The notes under the pieces: generated by a model
Databases searched by the model: none
Told to the model about the DNA's origin: nothing
The model's input: the letters and a program-made list of their open reading frames with translations, nothing else
Assembly: GCF_963675165.1 (NCBI RefSeq)
Contig: NC_087379.1
Coordinates: forward strand, 2,980,201 to 3,044,200
Direction of reading: 5' to 3'
Origin: Halichondria panicea
Taxonomy: Eukaryota > Porifera > Demospongiae > Suberitida > Halichondriidae
Length of the DNA: 64,000 nucleotides
Shown here: piece after piece, positions 1-12,800 of the stretch
How positions within the stretch are numbered: position 1 is the stretch's first letter
Layout: every line of letters starts with the position of its first letter
Position numbers and translations under genes: made by a program

Positions 1-7
1 CTCTCAC

Positions 8-1175
8 CTCTCTCTTAATGCAAGCATTTGAGAAGCGAGTGAGGCCCTTCTTGGAGTAGGTAGAGCGGAAGTAGATGGAGGTCTCCTTGATGGCCAGCCC
101 GTAGTAATGGTACTTGGACTGTCCACGGGTGCCCAGGCGTCTAGTTCGAAGATTGGGGAACTTGAGACGAATTATCTGCAAAGACGCAGTAAAACCAGGC
201 AGTAAATAATACCGATCAAGATTCTGGTTTGAAGGTGTTAGTGGTTGATTATACCATATTGACAGTCACACACTACATTGAGAATTAGTAACTCAATAAC
301 TTATCATCAGTTCACTAAAGGACAACTGCTTTTTTATAATGCTACGACATGATTTAAACGTTATACTTTTGAACAGTTTAAGTAGTAGGTTTCTTCAGGA
401 TTGAAAGGATTACAATACTATATTCAAAAACCAATTTTTTCTTGAATTACAAATTCCCCTCACCTTTCCAAAGCTGGCGGCAGAGGATGGTTCGAGCTGG
501 TTCCTTTTGCAAAAGTCCTGGTAGTGAGTATAAAGTACACTGCGTGGCAGACAGCCGCCAGGGGTGTCCTCGTAATTATCACCAAGCCTGAGGGAAGGAG
601 AGGAAGTGTATCAAATAAAGTATACCGTGCTCATTGACAACTACATGCGTTAATTTTAGCGAATCACACGAGAGAAACTTGTATTTGTATCGCATACTAT
701 GAGTCAAAAACCATTGAATGTACCATTTCATGATGAGGGGGCTTGAGCATTTTTTATCCTTTGGTGTTCTTGGTCTTGGGCGACCTGAAGAAATGAATAA
801 TAACAGTGATTAAAAACTACAGGGTAAAGGTGACAGTATCAAACAAACAACTTCAAAACAACTCCGTGTAAACTTCCACAGACACTGCGGACAACATTGA
901 AAAACAAGGTAGGACCTAAAACAAACTTTACCCTTAGGGTCTGAATGCATGACAAATAGACGGAACAGAAATCAGACCGTACTTTTCTTTGTGACTTTGC
1001 CGGAAGATGATTTTGGAATCCCTGCTCGATCTGTGGCACCCTCAGCAAAAGGGGAGGAAGGTTGCGATCCAGCTGCTGGGGTAGGGGAGACCAGGAGACC
1101 GAAGTGATCAGTCACCACGCATTCCTCATAGCATCCGACCTCTTCAGGTGACAAAGTGGGAGTCTCAGAAGACAT
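8..1175 (-). CDS. RFX-family transcription factor (RFX4/RFX6-like), 5' part only
   Basis: Four exons are visible on the minus strand: 1175-983, 784-724, 587-464 and 175-8. All have GT-AG borders and matching phases, and the gene continues beyond the left edge. The first ATG at 1175 opens a short Ser/Thr-rich N-terminus, followed by a basic stretch ([11 protein letters not shown]) and then the RFX winged-helix DNA-binding domain. That domain starts at PLIMKWLGDNYE and runs through [14 protein letters not shown] and SAASFGKIIRLKFP to the family hallmark [16 protein letters not shown]. The following [10 protein letters not shown] resembles RFX6 and RFX4 more than RFX1-3 (comparison from memory). 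RFX proteins bind X-box sites and control ciliary and other differentiation programmes in the nucleus; that role is family knowledge. The last visible exon ends in a good donor (GAG|GTGAGAG), so the dimerisation region lies outside the window. Introns are 198, 136 and 288 bp and hold no recognisable element. Confidence 0.9.
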
Positions 1176-1803
1176 TGTGATGTGTGGGCTATTCGTTGGA
1201 AGAGAATTTGTATGAATTGCTTTGTAAGCGAGGATAATTATTTAGCAGCAGCTGTAAAAACAGTCAAGCTGCAATGGAAAGAGGAGAAGTCAGTGATATG
1301 TAGATAGACATTGTAGTGCCTGCAGGCAAACCGCAGACAGTTTGCAGCTCTATGAATATCATTTAACTACAATCTGATAGTAAACAAACCACGTTCAGCT
1401 AAAAGGCCAGCCAAAGCGGCGCATAGACAATACAAACATATCTCTTCTACGCTACTTAGACTTGGTGCACATAATGCTGCAGCTAACATGCAATGAGAAA
1501 TGAGTACCGTGAAGCAAATTACTAACACTACGTCTAGCTAGCTAGACTAGAGATGTCTAGCTAGGCTTTATTACTGCAACTTACCAACTGCAGTAAAGTG
1601 AGCTGTCGCAGCCAAGGCTTTAAGAGAGACCTGTGCAGAGTTACTACTCCCCTAAGAGAATGAGCTGCTTGGACGACGCAGGGGGTAATTTTATATCAAA
1701 CAGTGAGCCCTGCCTGAGGCAGTAGTGACCATGTGGCTTCAGGAAGTGTAGATTCTAATGCGCATGCTCACAAAACTGCACAGTGTCATGAAAATTACCA
1801 AAG
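1176..1803. other. Intergenic, RFX promoter side
   Basis: About 630 bp between the RFX start codon and the stop of the upstream TTL-like gene, both transcribed leftwards. It must hold the RFX 5' UTR and promoter. No gene, transposon or clear core element was recognised. Confidence 0.6.
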
Positions 1804-4800
1804 TCATAAAAAGTGAGCATAATTCAATCTCTCTATAGCTGTATATAAGTGATGTACTTTCCAAAGTGTTCTAGGAAGCTGTAGAGTCCCGAATTTTCTC
1901 AATATCAGATCATGCATGTGGTGAATCAACTTGGAGTATTTCTGCCCATCAGTGGAGGGATAAATCCGTTCAAAACCACCCTTATTGACAAACTCTCGCT
2001 TTGAGTCAATCAGCTTTTGCACCTCTTTGTAGTCAATACAAGCAGTGTGATGGTAAAGATTGCAGAGAGGGCCAGGACTTAATCCGACTTTTAAAAACTG
2101 CAAATCTGCGATTAATTCATCAACTGCAGAATTTGGCTGGAAGAGAATTTGTAGCATATCGTGCATCAGTCCATACTTGGTAGCAGTGTATGGATTATTA
2201 GGATCTGGAGGTGCTCCTAACTCATGTGACAGCTGCATCGAAGGAAGGCCATTTACCTGCAGTGGAGAAAAAGGAATTTGAAATTTGAACGCATGCATTA
2301 ATTGCATCCTGCTTCAACTATAGAATGGGTTCTTATTTGCTGTACATGTGCAGGCAAGGTATTTAGATATGAAACTGTGACATAGGTAACAAAACCACAA
2401 CTCAGGTTGTCACATACACAGATTACTGCAAAGAGCTGGTGTTCTCTTACAGATCCTTTCGAACACTTGATACTATACGAGCACACAGCTCTTCAAAGAA
2501 ATATCAATTATAGAAAATCAGAAAACATGTAAGTACCAAACCACAACATTAATAGAGTAACAAGCTGTGTGAGGCAAATGCGGTTTACGTTTTCTGAGGA
2601 CAGCATCAACAGAATCACAAGCTCATTCTGTGCACTTGGGACTCTTATTCACACATTAACAATGGTTTCTACACTCGGATCAAATAGCAAGAATCACCAT
2701 AAAGGCAATCCTTATAAATGACAAGCTCTATATAGCACTCATGGTCAAATGTCATCATTGGATACAAATGCGTACAGGTGCACTGTTTTGATGATTATTG
2801 ATTGCCGACGATTAAATCGTTAATTAATATGTAATTCTAGTTGAAGGGGACACATTACTGTGATAGAGGTCTAGTAGGTGAAATAGCTCATTATTTTTCC
2901 ATGCCAATTGCTGTAACAATCAATGCATGATCACGTAAATTATGAACGGACTGTGGAGAGGAAGTATACTCGTGGACATGGTGAAAGTTAGCCAGTGAGC
3001 TCAACAAGGTGCATACATGTATAAAAAAAAAGTGCATTTCTGATATGTGAGATGACATGGGAAGCAGTTGGATCGGTGAATATGATGACAAGCTAAAAAT
3101 TGGCTTCACTGGCACTAATTTGTATTAGACGGACAGTCAATATTTGAGTTCATATAGACTTCCTTATAACATGTTAACTATACCACTTACCGTGTACACA
3201 GATGTTTGTAGACTGCAACAAGTACTACATAAATCTTAAAATTAATTCTGATTCTTTTGTGGAACCATTAACACTAGCACGTGCTATACATACTATTATT
3301 GTGTATAGGAGTGTGTGCATTCCAATTTTGTTACTCACAAAAACACTGCATGACCAAACTAATCATGATGAAATTCCTGACTAGCACATATACAAATTTA
3401 GCATATAAAAATGTACCCGCCTGTAAAAATTCAAAGCACTTAGCAAAGCTGACACTTCATAGCTTAGCATGGTTTCAACCACAGTGTATGCACACATCTT
3501 TTCACCACAAAGATAGAAGACATAGTCTGTGTTAAGTATCCCCACACGCACACAACTACTTACTCGCCATGGTAACTAAGAGTTAGACAACAATAAGTGT
3601 ACTTCACTGATGATTGAAACCATGATGTAACAGAGAACAGGAAGTGGGCAGCTAAAATGGATGAGTTATGTAATTATGTATACACTCTGTACCTCTCAAA
3701 TCGAATTAAGAGTAGGAAACTAAAATCCTAGCACTGCATACAGTGAAGTGTTTTATAGGATCGTCCCAATTAACAGAGCTAGAGCGAGGTTACTCACTGC
3801 ATGAGCTCAGGCTCCTAAATAAGAACATGCAGGCACAAAATGAAGTGTAGTAGTTTCAGAGGATCTCTGTATATACTGAGAAACCCTAACCGGCTCAGAG
3901 TAAGAAACAAGACAGACTCCATGCAATTATAGTTATTTTATTCGGACACACAAATAGTATTGGATGGACATCTGTTCATGAGTACTAGCTATAGCAAAAC
4001 ATTAATGTCTTAACAAGCAAAATGTAACAAAGATATAATCACAACTATACTAGCATAATAATTATTTTAGAGCAGCCGTTAAAATCAACTTAGGAAGCGA
4101 TTTAAGAACAGATCACAAATTAATGACATGAAAGCAGAATTCATCGAAGCCCTAGCTTCTAATAAGCCATGCATTGACCTAATCCAATCTACACAAATGT
4201 ACGTCTTATGAAGCCATTACCCTATGACATAAAATCGCACATTATAAATTTGATTACATGTATACAGATTTGCTAAAAAGCACACAAAAACCTTTGGCCG
4301 GACAAGCATTTTGAGACACCAGTGTATCTCTATCCCTAAGGGTAGATGGTACACGACATGCAATGCTATACATAACCTTTTTGCGAAAATCAACCTAAAG
4401 CTAGGAGTCTCCCCGAGATAGTGAGTATATATAATTACACAGACAAGGTACTCAGCTACTGATTATACTGAACACTACCATGACTTTGTTGCTGTACACA
4501 TGTGAACCAAAGGCATAATCAATTTTTGATTTTTGATTACATGGCATAGCTAACTCCATGTACACACGGGGTTATGAATCCCCTCAATTTCCCACCCACA
4601 TGCTGCTGCACTTTTCCGCATAGGGTGGAAACACGAGCTGAGAGAATAGATCATGTGGTTTATTTACGTACAACTGAAGCAATGCATCGGCTGATAAAAT
4701 ATGAAATTTTGATCCATCAAAAACCAACAAATTACGCACATACAAGCACAAGCATATCCAATATCCAGAGGCAATTTGTGGTAATATCTGTCAGGTTTGT

Positions 4801-6316
4801 GGTCAGGGAAACCTATACACTGCTCTTAGCCTTCATAAACAAGTAATTGATGCAGCTGGTTCAACAAACGGTACTCCATAATATCTACTTAGCAAAGGAA
4901 ATTGGCTGCTTATAGACACTTAACATAAACTCTAGCTGGTAATTTCCCTAAATATAGTATTAACACAAATTTGAGGGTCAGGGGGCACACTTATAGCCTA
5001 AGAAAGTTGATGGTGAATGTGACTTTACCTGTGTACATAATTATGCATGGCTGTATACTCACACATGTCACATGCATACTTACCTCAATCACAATTGGTT
5101 GAAGGTTAGAGTCGATGATCACGTCCACTCCGAGCAACTGGAAGCAGTTGTGACAATCATACCCTCCGAGATTAGCCGCAAAGTGCTTGCTGAATCTGTA
5201 CTCTGAAGTCAGTAACGTTCTCACTATGGCTTCATTTAGATTTTCAAACACCCTATCGCTGTCGACTCCTATATGATCAAAGTAATTTTTCAGCTTCTCA
5301 AAAGTCCAAGTTAAGTTTGCCAAATGTGTGTACTTCTTTCCGATTGAAGTATTGGTGAGAAATTGCTGTTCCTTCCCACCTTTTGTTGCATTTCTGTCAT
5401 ATTTACTTGACGCGAGCCGAACCAGCCCCTCTTTGTAAATGTACGCTCTCAATGGAGTTATGGATGTGACGAGAACGTACGTTCTAAAATCAAACTTCTT
5501 CCCATTCACTAGAAAAGGATCCTTTAGTAGCGGTTGAACAACAAAATTGTTGAAGCTCTTGTGTTTGGCAATTTCATCAAATGAATTAACCACAAATATT
5601 CCATGGCCCTCCCCCTGCCCACTTGGTTTCACAATCCAGTTACTTTGTTTCTGCTCCATCACTGTCTGCAGTTTATCTTGATCCATAGGCAAAACCCAGC
5701 AAGGAAAAGTGAAATTCTTTCTTCCCCGATAAGAACTGAGAGCTTCTCTAAGAGTGTAACAAAACGCGTCTTTCTTCCACAGAATATCCCTCAATCCATG
5801 GATTTGGTTATATTTCTGAGCTTGTGATAAAAGACGGAATGAGCTTGGTTTAATGCAGTGCTTATCTTGTGATTGAATTCCAAGGCAAACAAAGACAGAG
5901 AAATCCGAAAGCTTGACAGAAGTTCGAAAAGATTGCTCGATTACTTCAAAGCTGAAATTGTTGTAGGCAAGAGTCCAGCCTTGTAGATCTCTTTGTGCAT
6001 AATAACGTCCAAATGAGATGTCTTTAGTAATAACTATGCCTCCTGAAATTGCACGATGAAAGAGGACAGTAGATTCGATATCGGTAAGTCTTGTCCTCAT
6101 CAACGATTGCTGCTCACTCAACTCATTGTGAAACTGAGGATGCATGGAAACTGACTTCTTTTGTCCAAAATGAACTGTTTTGTGCTGTGTGTGGAGATTA
6201 CACGTCTTGTCGGAGAGTCCCTTTTCAATTAGACCTGGGAGGACCTTGATAATTGAGACAGTTAGTGAGAGAGCAGAGAGGATGAACGCAGCCCTCCACA
6301 GCCAGTGGGGAGACAT
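1804..6316 (-). CDS. Tubulin-tyrosine-ligase-like (TTL) domain ligase with N-terminal membrane anchor
   Basis: Two exons on the minus strand, 6316-5084 (411 codons) and 2256-1804 (150 codons plus stop), are joined in phase 0 across a 2.8 kb intron (GAG|GTAAGT ... CTGCAG|GTA). The 561-residue product has a hydrophobic segment at about residues 6-28, so it looks membrane-anchored or secreted. The catalytic ATP-grasp/TTL core follows: NWIVKPSGQGEGHGI (227-240), NGKKFDFRTYVLV (271-283) and CFQLLGVDVIID (391-402). The motif that coordinates ATP/Mg, VIEVNGLPS, is split by the intron, which confirms the exon join. TTL-family enzymes add amino acids (Tyr, Glu or Gly) to tubulin or other proteins in the cytosol. 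A signal anchor is unusual and would put the domain in the secretory pathway unless the segment is not used. Substrate specificity cannot be read from the sequence. Confidence 0.85.
2257..5083. other. Large intron of the TTL-like gene
   Basis: 2.8 kb of AT-rich intron with proper donor and acceptor. Small open frames on both strands look random, and no domain or terminal-repeat element was recognised. Confidence 0.6.
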
Positions 6317-6985
6317 GTTTGCACAAAGATCAGAGATCTGTCAAGCTGCATGGGAGAGAGAAGAGAAGGCTGGCATTAAAGTTGGAAAATACCTGCAGTT
6401 TGGGGGAGGAGCTAGCTCAGCTCTAGGCCACACCAATGTACCAATAGCTAGTTTTCAGCTCTTAATCTCTTTATTAACATAGACATAATAATTATACGTA
6501 GCAGGTTCTTACATGCAGACATAGTGATTATTCTCTTGAATCGATCGATCCACAGTGGCTAGCTAGCTCGATCTGCCATTGTATTCCATGTACCTATATA
6601 AAATCCACCCCCAAATGGTCATCTACATGGTAAAGATCACACAAACAAAAAGCACAACTCTACATGAAATCTCTTATCAGACTATTTTAATCAGCGTGGA
6701 TTCGAGGCTACTCTCAGACTGAATGACAAAATCTGCAACAGGTGTATGTATAGCCATTAGTGTTTACATTACAGCACTTCATACTTCAAGTCACATCCAT
6801 GAGAACGATTGTGTTTCTGTACTGTATTGCGACTGTTCCTGATGGCCGGACGATCGATCGACTACATGTTCATAAATAAGGGTATGGGAGGATCCTCAGG
6901 TTTGTCTGTATAATAATTATAGTGCATGTGGAACATGGTCAATGGAATTCCATTCTTCCACTTTTAATATGAATATCAATTTTGC
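6317..6985. other. Intergenic, nothing recognised
   Basis: 5' flank of the TTL-like gene. No gene, RNA or mobile-element signature seen. Confidence 0.5.
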
Positions 6986-6989
6986 TATA

Positions 6990-7435
6990 ATTATAGGATT
7001 GGCCGGGGAAACACTAAAAAGCATAGAAACAAGAAATCAGGCGAGAGCATAACTCCAATCCGTTACAACGTCATGAACATGGCTCTGTGCAGAAAAGTGT
7101 TGATAGAGTAATAGAGTAGTATCGTGCACTGCATTATACACATCTGTCATTCATCACTTCCATGCTAAAATAGATAGATGGAGTCAGTATAGCTGTGCTC
7201 AATAATCCGTTACAACATCATTCACATGTACATTTTCACACAACATTTTATTAAATTTGTTCAGATAATTATATATAATAATTTTTCCACCTATACACTA
7301 ATTTTGGTGGTTTTCCCGGCCAATTCTATTGTTGAGTGTTTAAGTTTTGTGATGAGTTTCCCTAATTATAGTCGAGTTATGCTCTCACCGGATTTCTTGT
7401 TTCTAGGTGTTTCCCCCGGCCAATCCTAGCAACTT
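6990..7435. repeat. Partial foldback element, same family as 18874-19419
   Basis: Inverted arms are present: GGATTGGCCGGGGAAACAC near 6999 and its reverse complement (CCCCCGGCCAATCC) near 7412-7426, with the ATCAGGCGAGAGCATAACTC block on the inside. The outermost part of the left arm is missing. The better copy lies at 18874-19419. Confidence 0.65.
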
Positions 7436-7647
7436 TTCACATTGCAAATGTTTTTGTGGTACTTGTAATACATACGGTATAGCGAAGACACCTAACTAAG
7501 TAGTGTACTGCATGGGTCACATATGACTTCAAGTATAATTATGGAAAAGAAGTGCAGTTCAGCAGCAGGATTGTTGTACTGACAGTAAGCCAATCGTTTG
7601 TCTCCTTAGCCTGACATTTTTTCCACGGTGCCAGGCAACACGGATGA

Positions 7648-7930
7648 CTATTCAAGGTCGAATCCGTTCAGTCTCTCTTTCTTTAATGTATGAAACTTTC
7701 GATAATTCTTGGGCACACTTGCTGAGTAAACATGATCTTGTACCAGTGTTCGTTGGATAGTATGGATAGTATGCCCTGTTTGTCTCATATGGACGATCTT
7801 TGGGATCTGGGAATAGACAGTGTATAACATAGTGTCTGAGTGCTCGTTTCACCTCTTGCAATTCGGTTATTCCTTCGTACAAGTGTACAGGATGAACTCT
7901 GATGAACTCTTTTAGCAAATCCAGCAAGGC
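7648..7930 (-). pseudogene. Fossil of a transposon-derived / CaRF-like domain
   Basis: Minus-strand translation gives LYEGITELQEVKRALRHYV in one frame, then a YYPTNT/ALELSK-like stretch that switches frame around 7740-7790. The order resembles the repeat found in calcium-responsive transcription factor-like and related transposon-derived proteins (from memory). Two overlapping frames are needed to read it, so it is not intact. Function is unknown. Confidence 0.35.
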
Positions 7931-8464
7931 CAGATGTTGGCCAGATGATAATTTCCATGAGCTTGTACAGTGGGGAGTAGGACATAATATTTTGCTGTCG
8001 TCTCCACTTCCAGGGCTGCAATTAATTGTTATCTTGGTGTTTCTCTAGATCGAAGTGAATGGTTGCTGGCCATGGTTCAATGGAACCAGCAAAATTAAAT
8101 CAACTTGTATACGTGAATGTGTGCTGGACAGCCCACTTTGCGTGTATCTTAATTGGAGACATGTTTGACTGGATGTCTGACCAAACTGGCAGTGCTGTTT
8201 TCGAAACAATAAATGATTGTGGCCTATTATGATAACACCCTTGCCTAGTGCATAATAATTTACAATTATACTGCTGTAGACTGACTTCATTACTTACTTT
8301 GGTATTAATAATGGTGTCCCCCTGCACCTGTTTGGATATAGCCTGCTTACTTCAACTGCCCATATTTTTACAGTGCTCAATTTCTGTATTCATTATTCGT
8401 ATCTCATGCAATAGTGTGCTTTGTATCTTTATTTGTACGTAACCAACTTTTTTTTAACTGTGTA

Positions 8465-8519
8465 GGGCCCTCAGCATTTGTATAAAACTCATCCTGGACG
8501 TGATGAGGAGGCTACTGCA
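8465..8519 (+). other. Isolated exon-like segment
   Basis: A 55-nt open stretch encoding GPQHLYKTHPGRDEEATA sits between a good acceptor (T-rich tract then TGTGTAG) and a good donor (CAG|GTGAGT). No neighbouring exon of the same gene was found. It may be a relic of the element at 7648-7930 on the opposite strand, or chance. Confidence 0.25.
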
Positions 8520-8537
8520 GGTGAGTGTAGAGATTGA

Positions 8538-9100
8538 TTATGCCTCGGTGCGCATACGCAAGCGAGGTATACGGTAGTGTGTGTGTGTGTGTGTAGACTA
8601 TTTCAGCTGCTCAAGGATCAATGAAGTGCAAGTAAGAGTTTCTATAGGCTTCTAGTCATGTTTTCTTGGCTTGCTATTTGTGGATTTGCAAAATAAAGCT
8701 TCGTTCTCGAGTTATGCCTAGTTTTGCTTACTTGAAATGCCATTGCAGCCTTTTCAGAAGAGTCTGTAGCAAAACTTGTTTCACCGAGTTTTGCTACTCT
8801 ACTTAGTAGTTAGCTCTGCACTAGAACGCTAGCTATTGGTAGCTGCAAGAGTGAGAAGAGAGCTGCAAGGCTCTGCTGACTTGCAGCCAATAGACTTGAT
8901 TTTTGGCATAGATCGTTTTTAACAACAATCATGGTCGATCATTACCCACTATTTGAGTTTCCGATGCAGCAAAAATAAAAATTTTCGTCATGATAATTAT
9001 AATCAATGTGTGTATAAAAGCTAGCTATTAGTAGTTTTATGTTATGTAGCTTTGGCACCTCCACCGAGGCATCAGCACCCGCGGTGCTTTCATTAGCATC
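8538..9100. repeat. Dispersed repeat, family A
   Basis: About 560 bp beginning GCCTCGGTGCGCATACGCAA, with a short TG run and ending near CACCTCCACCGAGGCATCAG. The same sequence in inverse orientation occupies 28180-28690 plus 31431-31455, where a LINE splits it. A diverged subfamily lies at 22120-22500 and 45076-45416. No coding capacity seen. Confidence 0.75.
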
Positions 9101-9852
9101 AGTAATTCTTTCCTTATATATAGCCCTATGACTCTCACATTGGATTGTGTGGTTATAGTCAATGGTATCGTGCAAACAAGGGACCCCAAGCAAGGGACCC
9201 CTCAAGCTTTGTTTAGATCATGGCACACACAAGTCCAATACAGTCACTGGCTCAAAGAAAACAGCTCGTATAATTAACAAGCACCTTCATTAGATCAAGC
9301 ACCCTCATTAGATCAGCAGTATGCTCAATTGACTCTTGTCAATGCCCTCATAAGATAAGTAAGCAGCAGAAAGCACAACCATCATAAGATTAGCAAGTAC
9401 CCTCGCCGTCACTCGGTGTATGAAAATACAGCCTCATTAAATCGTGGGTAAAATATTCGTGCTCGGGATTCAACCACGAAATATTTGCCCCCTCAACCAG
9501 AAAATTATCTGCTATACTGTAATTACACACTATTCATAGATCTATAGACATTTTGCTACTCCCCTTAAGTGCTGATTTCACTTTGTGGTACAAAATAGCC
9601 CCTAGGAAACCACTTGGGGAATGCCTACACCTACAAGTATTCACTGTTAACTTTTGGTGTTGCAGACTAGTATAATTATAACAGATCTAGACATTATAGC
9701 TGTAGCTATATAGATCTACCTAGCTATAGCCAAAATGGGTAAGATTAATAGCTATAGCATTGAATAGATAGTCAACCTAGCCTAACCTATGTTAGCTATA
9801 ATTATGATAAGACACACATTGCTACTTTATTGTGTGATATGACACTAAACTG
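9101..9852. other. Intergenic upstream of the helical-protein gene
   Basis: Contains a loose run of short repeats around CCCTCATTAGATCA (9280-9415) and a fragment of the GGGTAAAATATTCG-type repeat (9440-9520). No gene seen. It should hold the promoter of the gene starting at or near 9853. Confidence 0.5.
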
Positions 9853-12800
9853 ATGCATATTTTTGTCCTGTATAATGTAGCAAACTTCTTACTGTCGATG
9901 TGGGATAACGTCGTCTCCACAGTGACTGAAGGTGTTGACTTTGCTCTCCTTCCAATGCCATCGCCAAAGGAGCCCCCATTTGACCTGGAACTCTCATATG
10001 ATGACCACAGTGCAGCAGGTGGGCCTCCACCCATTCACCCAATGGGTAGCGGTCCTAGAATGGCAGTGGATGGTTTTGAGAGTGCATCCGAACACACGGA
10101 TACATCTCCTGATGATGAGTGTGACTACGATGAGTGTGACTTTAATGAGTGTGGTATTGAGTCCGATACAACTACACAGGGAGCCCCACCTCCTCCCCCA
10201 CCCCCTGGACCACCCCCTCCCCCTATGGTTGCCCTTGTGGATCCACATGTTGAGGCTAAGCAGAAAATATCACGACTGGTGTTACGATTGAAGGGTGTGA
10301 GTGATTGCAAAGAGTTAAAGAAGAAGACTGGAGAAACGGAGAGTGTGTGCTTGGATTATGATGAGATGGATGATAAAGTGAGTTTCAAATAGAGCTTTAC
10401 AGTAAAACTTTAGAGAGCAGCCACTTGGCTCTTTATAGAGAGAAGCTGTCGTTTTGTTGTTTGCTTTAATGAAGACCATACTAGACTATTGAATCGTTTA
10501 GGTTCTCTTATTAACATTTTCAGCCGCGGCTGTTATTCAAAAACAATCTTTGTCATTACAGTATGCAATTACTGAACCGGATGTGATACGGGATTAATTG
10601 CTATACAAACTCCAGTCACTAATAGCACATCATACGATTATAGTTAAACTATAATGGGCAGAGGTCGTTTACTCTCGGCATATTTTTTTGCTTATAGGGA
10701 CGAGAGTGGGCTGATTTTAATGCAAGAGGCCACAAACTAAAGGATGGAAAAGAATTCATTTCACTTGCTAATGAAAAGAGGATGGAAATTGATGAAAAAC
10801 TAGAGGTACCGTACAGCGGGTAATTTTCGTTGGTGCATATTTTCATATGCCCAATTAAATATTCGTGTATTAAATTCGTACAGCTCAGGATAGTTACGTT
10901 GAACGTATTGCGGTAGAATTTTTGTATGATGCTCTACAATACAAAATATATACCGTACTTAACCGTCAAACCGCCCACATCAAATAACCGCCCACCCCCT
11001 ACTTTTCCTGAAAGTTCTGTAGAGGCCTATTTGCAATCGTAGAAGCGCCCAGGATGCATGATTTTTATTTGGCTAGCTAGCTAGCTAGAGAGCTAGAGAT
11101 ATGTCTAGAGTGCTAGCTCAGAAACAATGACTTTAGCTAGATCTATATAGTTGTACAAGTTTGTTGGATCTATTCTAGAACTGACATCAGCGTTCAAGAT
11201 GACACTGTTTCCCTCTGAACACCAGAACACATGGCACTTCCAGCCCTTTTCCTCTTGACAGTTGTGGCAGAGTGTCTTCTTTCTCATCATTCCTGGAGGC
11301 TGTACATCGATCATCCAGCCCATGGACAAATGTATAAACAAGACCTACATGAGACAAGAATGGGAGGAGTGGATCAAGCAGGACAGACCCGTACCCACCA
11401 CTAAAGCTGGGAATCTTGACTGGGTGTCAAGAGCCTGGGCATCAAGCGATCACAGTGCATTTCTTTTTAGTCTGTGGATTGAATAATGCTCTGGATGAAA
11501 CAGAGGATAATAAAGTTTCAGATGACATCCCTGACATCTGAGGAAGACCAAGTAAACCAGGACCCCTCAGACTCAGATGTAGACAGCATGGGGGATCCCA
11601 ATTATGCTCAAAATGCTGCCTATTAGTCTAGTCTCCAAGTCTCATGCATTGTACCTATTAGTCTTTAATTCTTACCAATTAGTCTCATCAACGAGAATTA
11701 TACTGCAACATCACAGACCTTCTACTAATATTATAAGGACTATATTGCATAGTGAAAGAAATCTTAGAGAAAGAGTTAACTGTACTAGAAATCTACTATG
11801 ATACCTTCTATACGTATATACTCAGTATTAGCATTACTCATGCTATTGAGGCTTAGTCCTTGTCTCGCAAGTCCAGCCCCTTCACTCACCTCACCTGAGT
11901 GAGTGAAGGGACTGGACTTGCGAGACTAAATTGAGCCTATAGTGCTTCTATAAAATCTACCAAAATTTGGTAAAAATTGCCTAATATTTTTGCCTATTAG
12001 GCTGGCATAATGCTCAATGCTCCACCACACTCAAAATTATGCTAGCATAATTGGGCAAGTAGCCACATAATCAAATATCTGCCCACCCCTTGTTTAGCCT
12101 AAATGTAGCTATCAAAACATATGGGCGGTTCGACGGTTAAGTACGTACAAACATTTCCACCGTATGAAAATAACCTGTATAAATAATTATAATAGTTCTT
12201 AGTATAGCGCGATAAATTTCTCTTCAATTAATTATTAATAAAGTTATTTGATGCAGAAACTAGCAGACAAGACTACTAGTGATGGTGTAATGATGTTGAA
12301 AGACCTGATAAAAGTCGTAGAGGTCTTGGGCACAGCTGGTGACTGGTATCAAGGCGGAGTGACCGACTTGAGGGTACATGATATAACTTAACATGCATAA
12401 TTATCATGAAATTATCGAGATTATACTTACTGGCATCATAGATTGAAGAGTTAGAGGGATAGGAAACGGTTGGTATCTCGAGTAACATCCGCGCTACGCT
12501 GCGGTTTAATTGAGGCCATCACAACAATATCTATTTCTACACTCAGTGCATAATAAACTACAAGTAACTGTGCTTAGTCCGTGCAACTCATTTATATTTC
12601 AAGGTCTATACCTATTGTAGTAGTCATAACCAGCACGCTTACACATTATATGTTCCAATAGCTCTAAAACAGCCTTGGGAACATATAACTTTATTGGAAA
12701 GTCTCTTTTTACTGGGTGTGGTCAGTCATTAGCAAGTACTACACGAGGCTCATGGACTAGGCGTGTTATAAATTGCTGAAAGAGATGATGCCTCGAGGAA

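Noticed and set aside
4574..4846. 90-codon frame in the TTL intron
   Set aside because: Random-looking composition, no splice signals and no domain.
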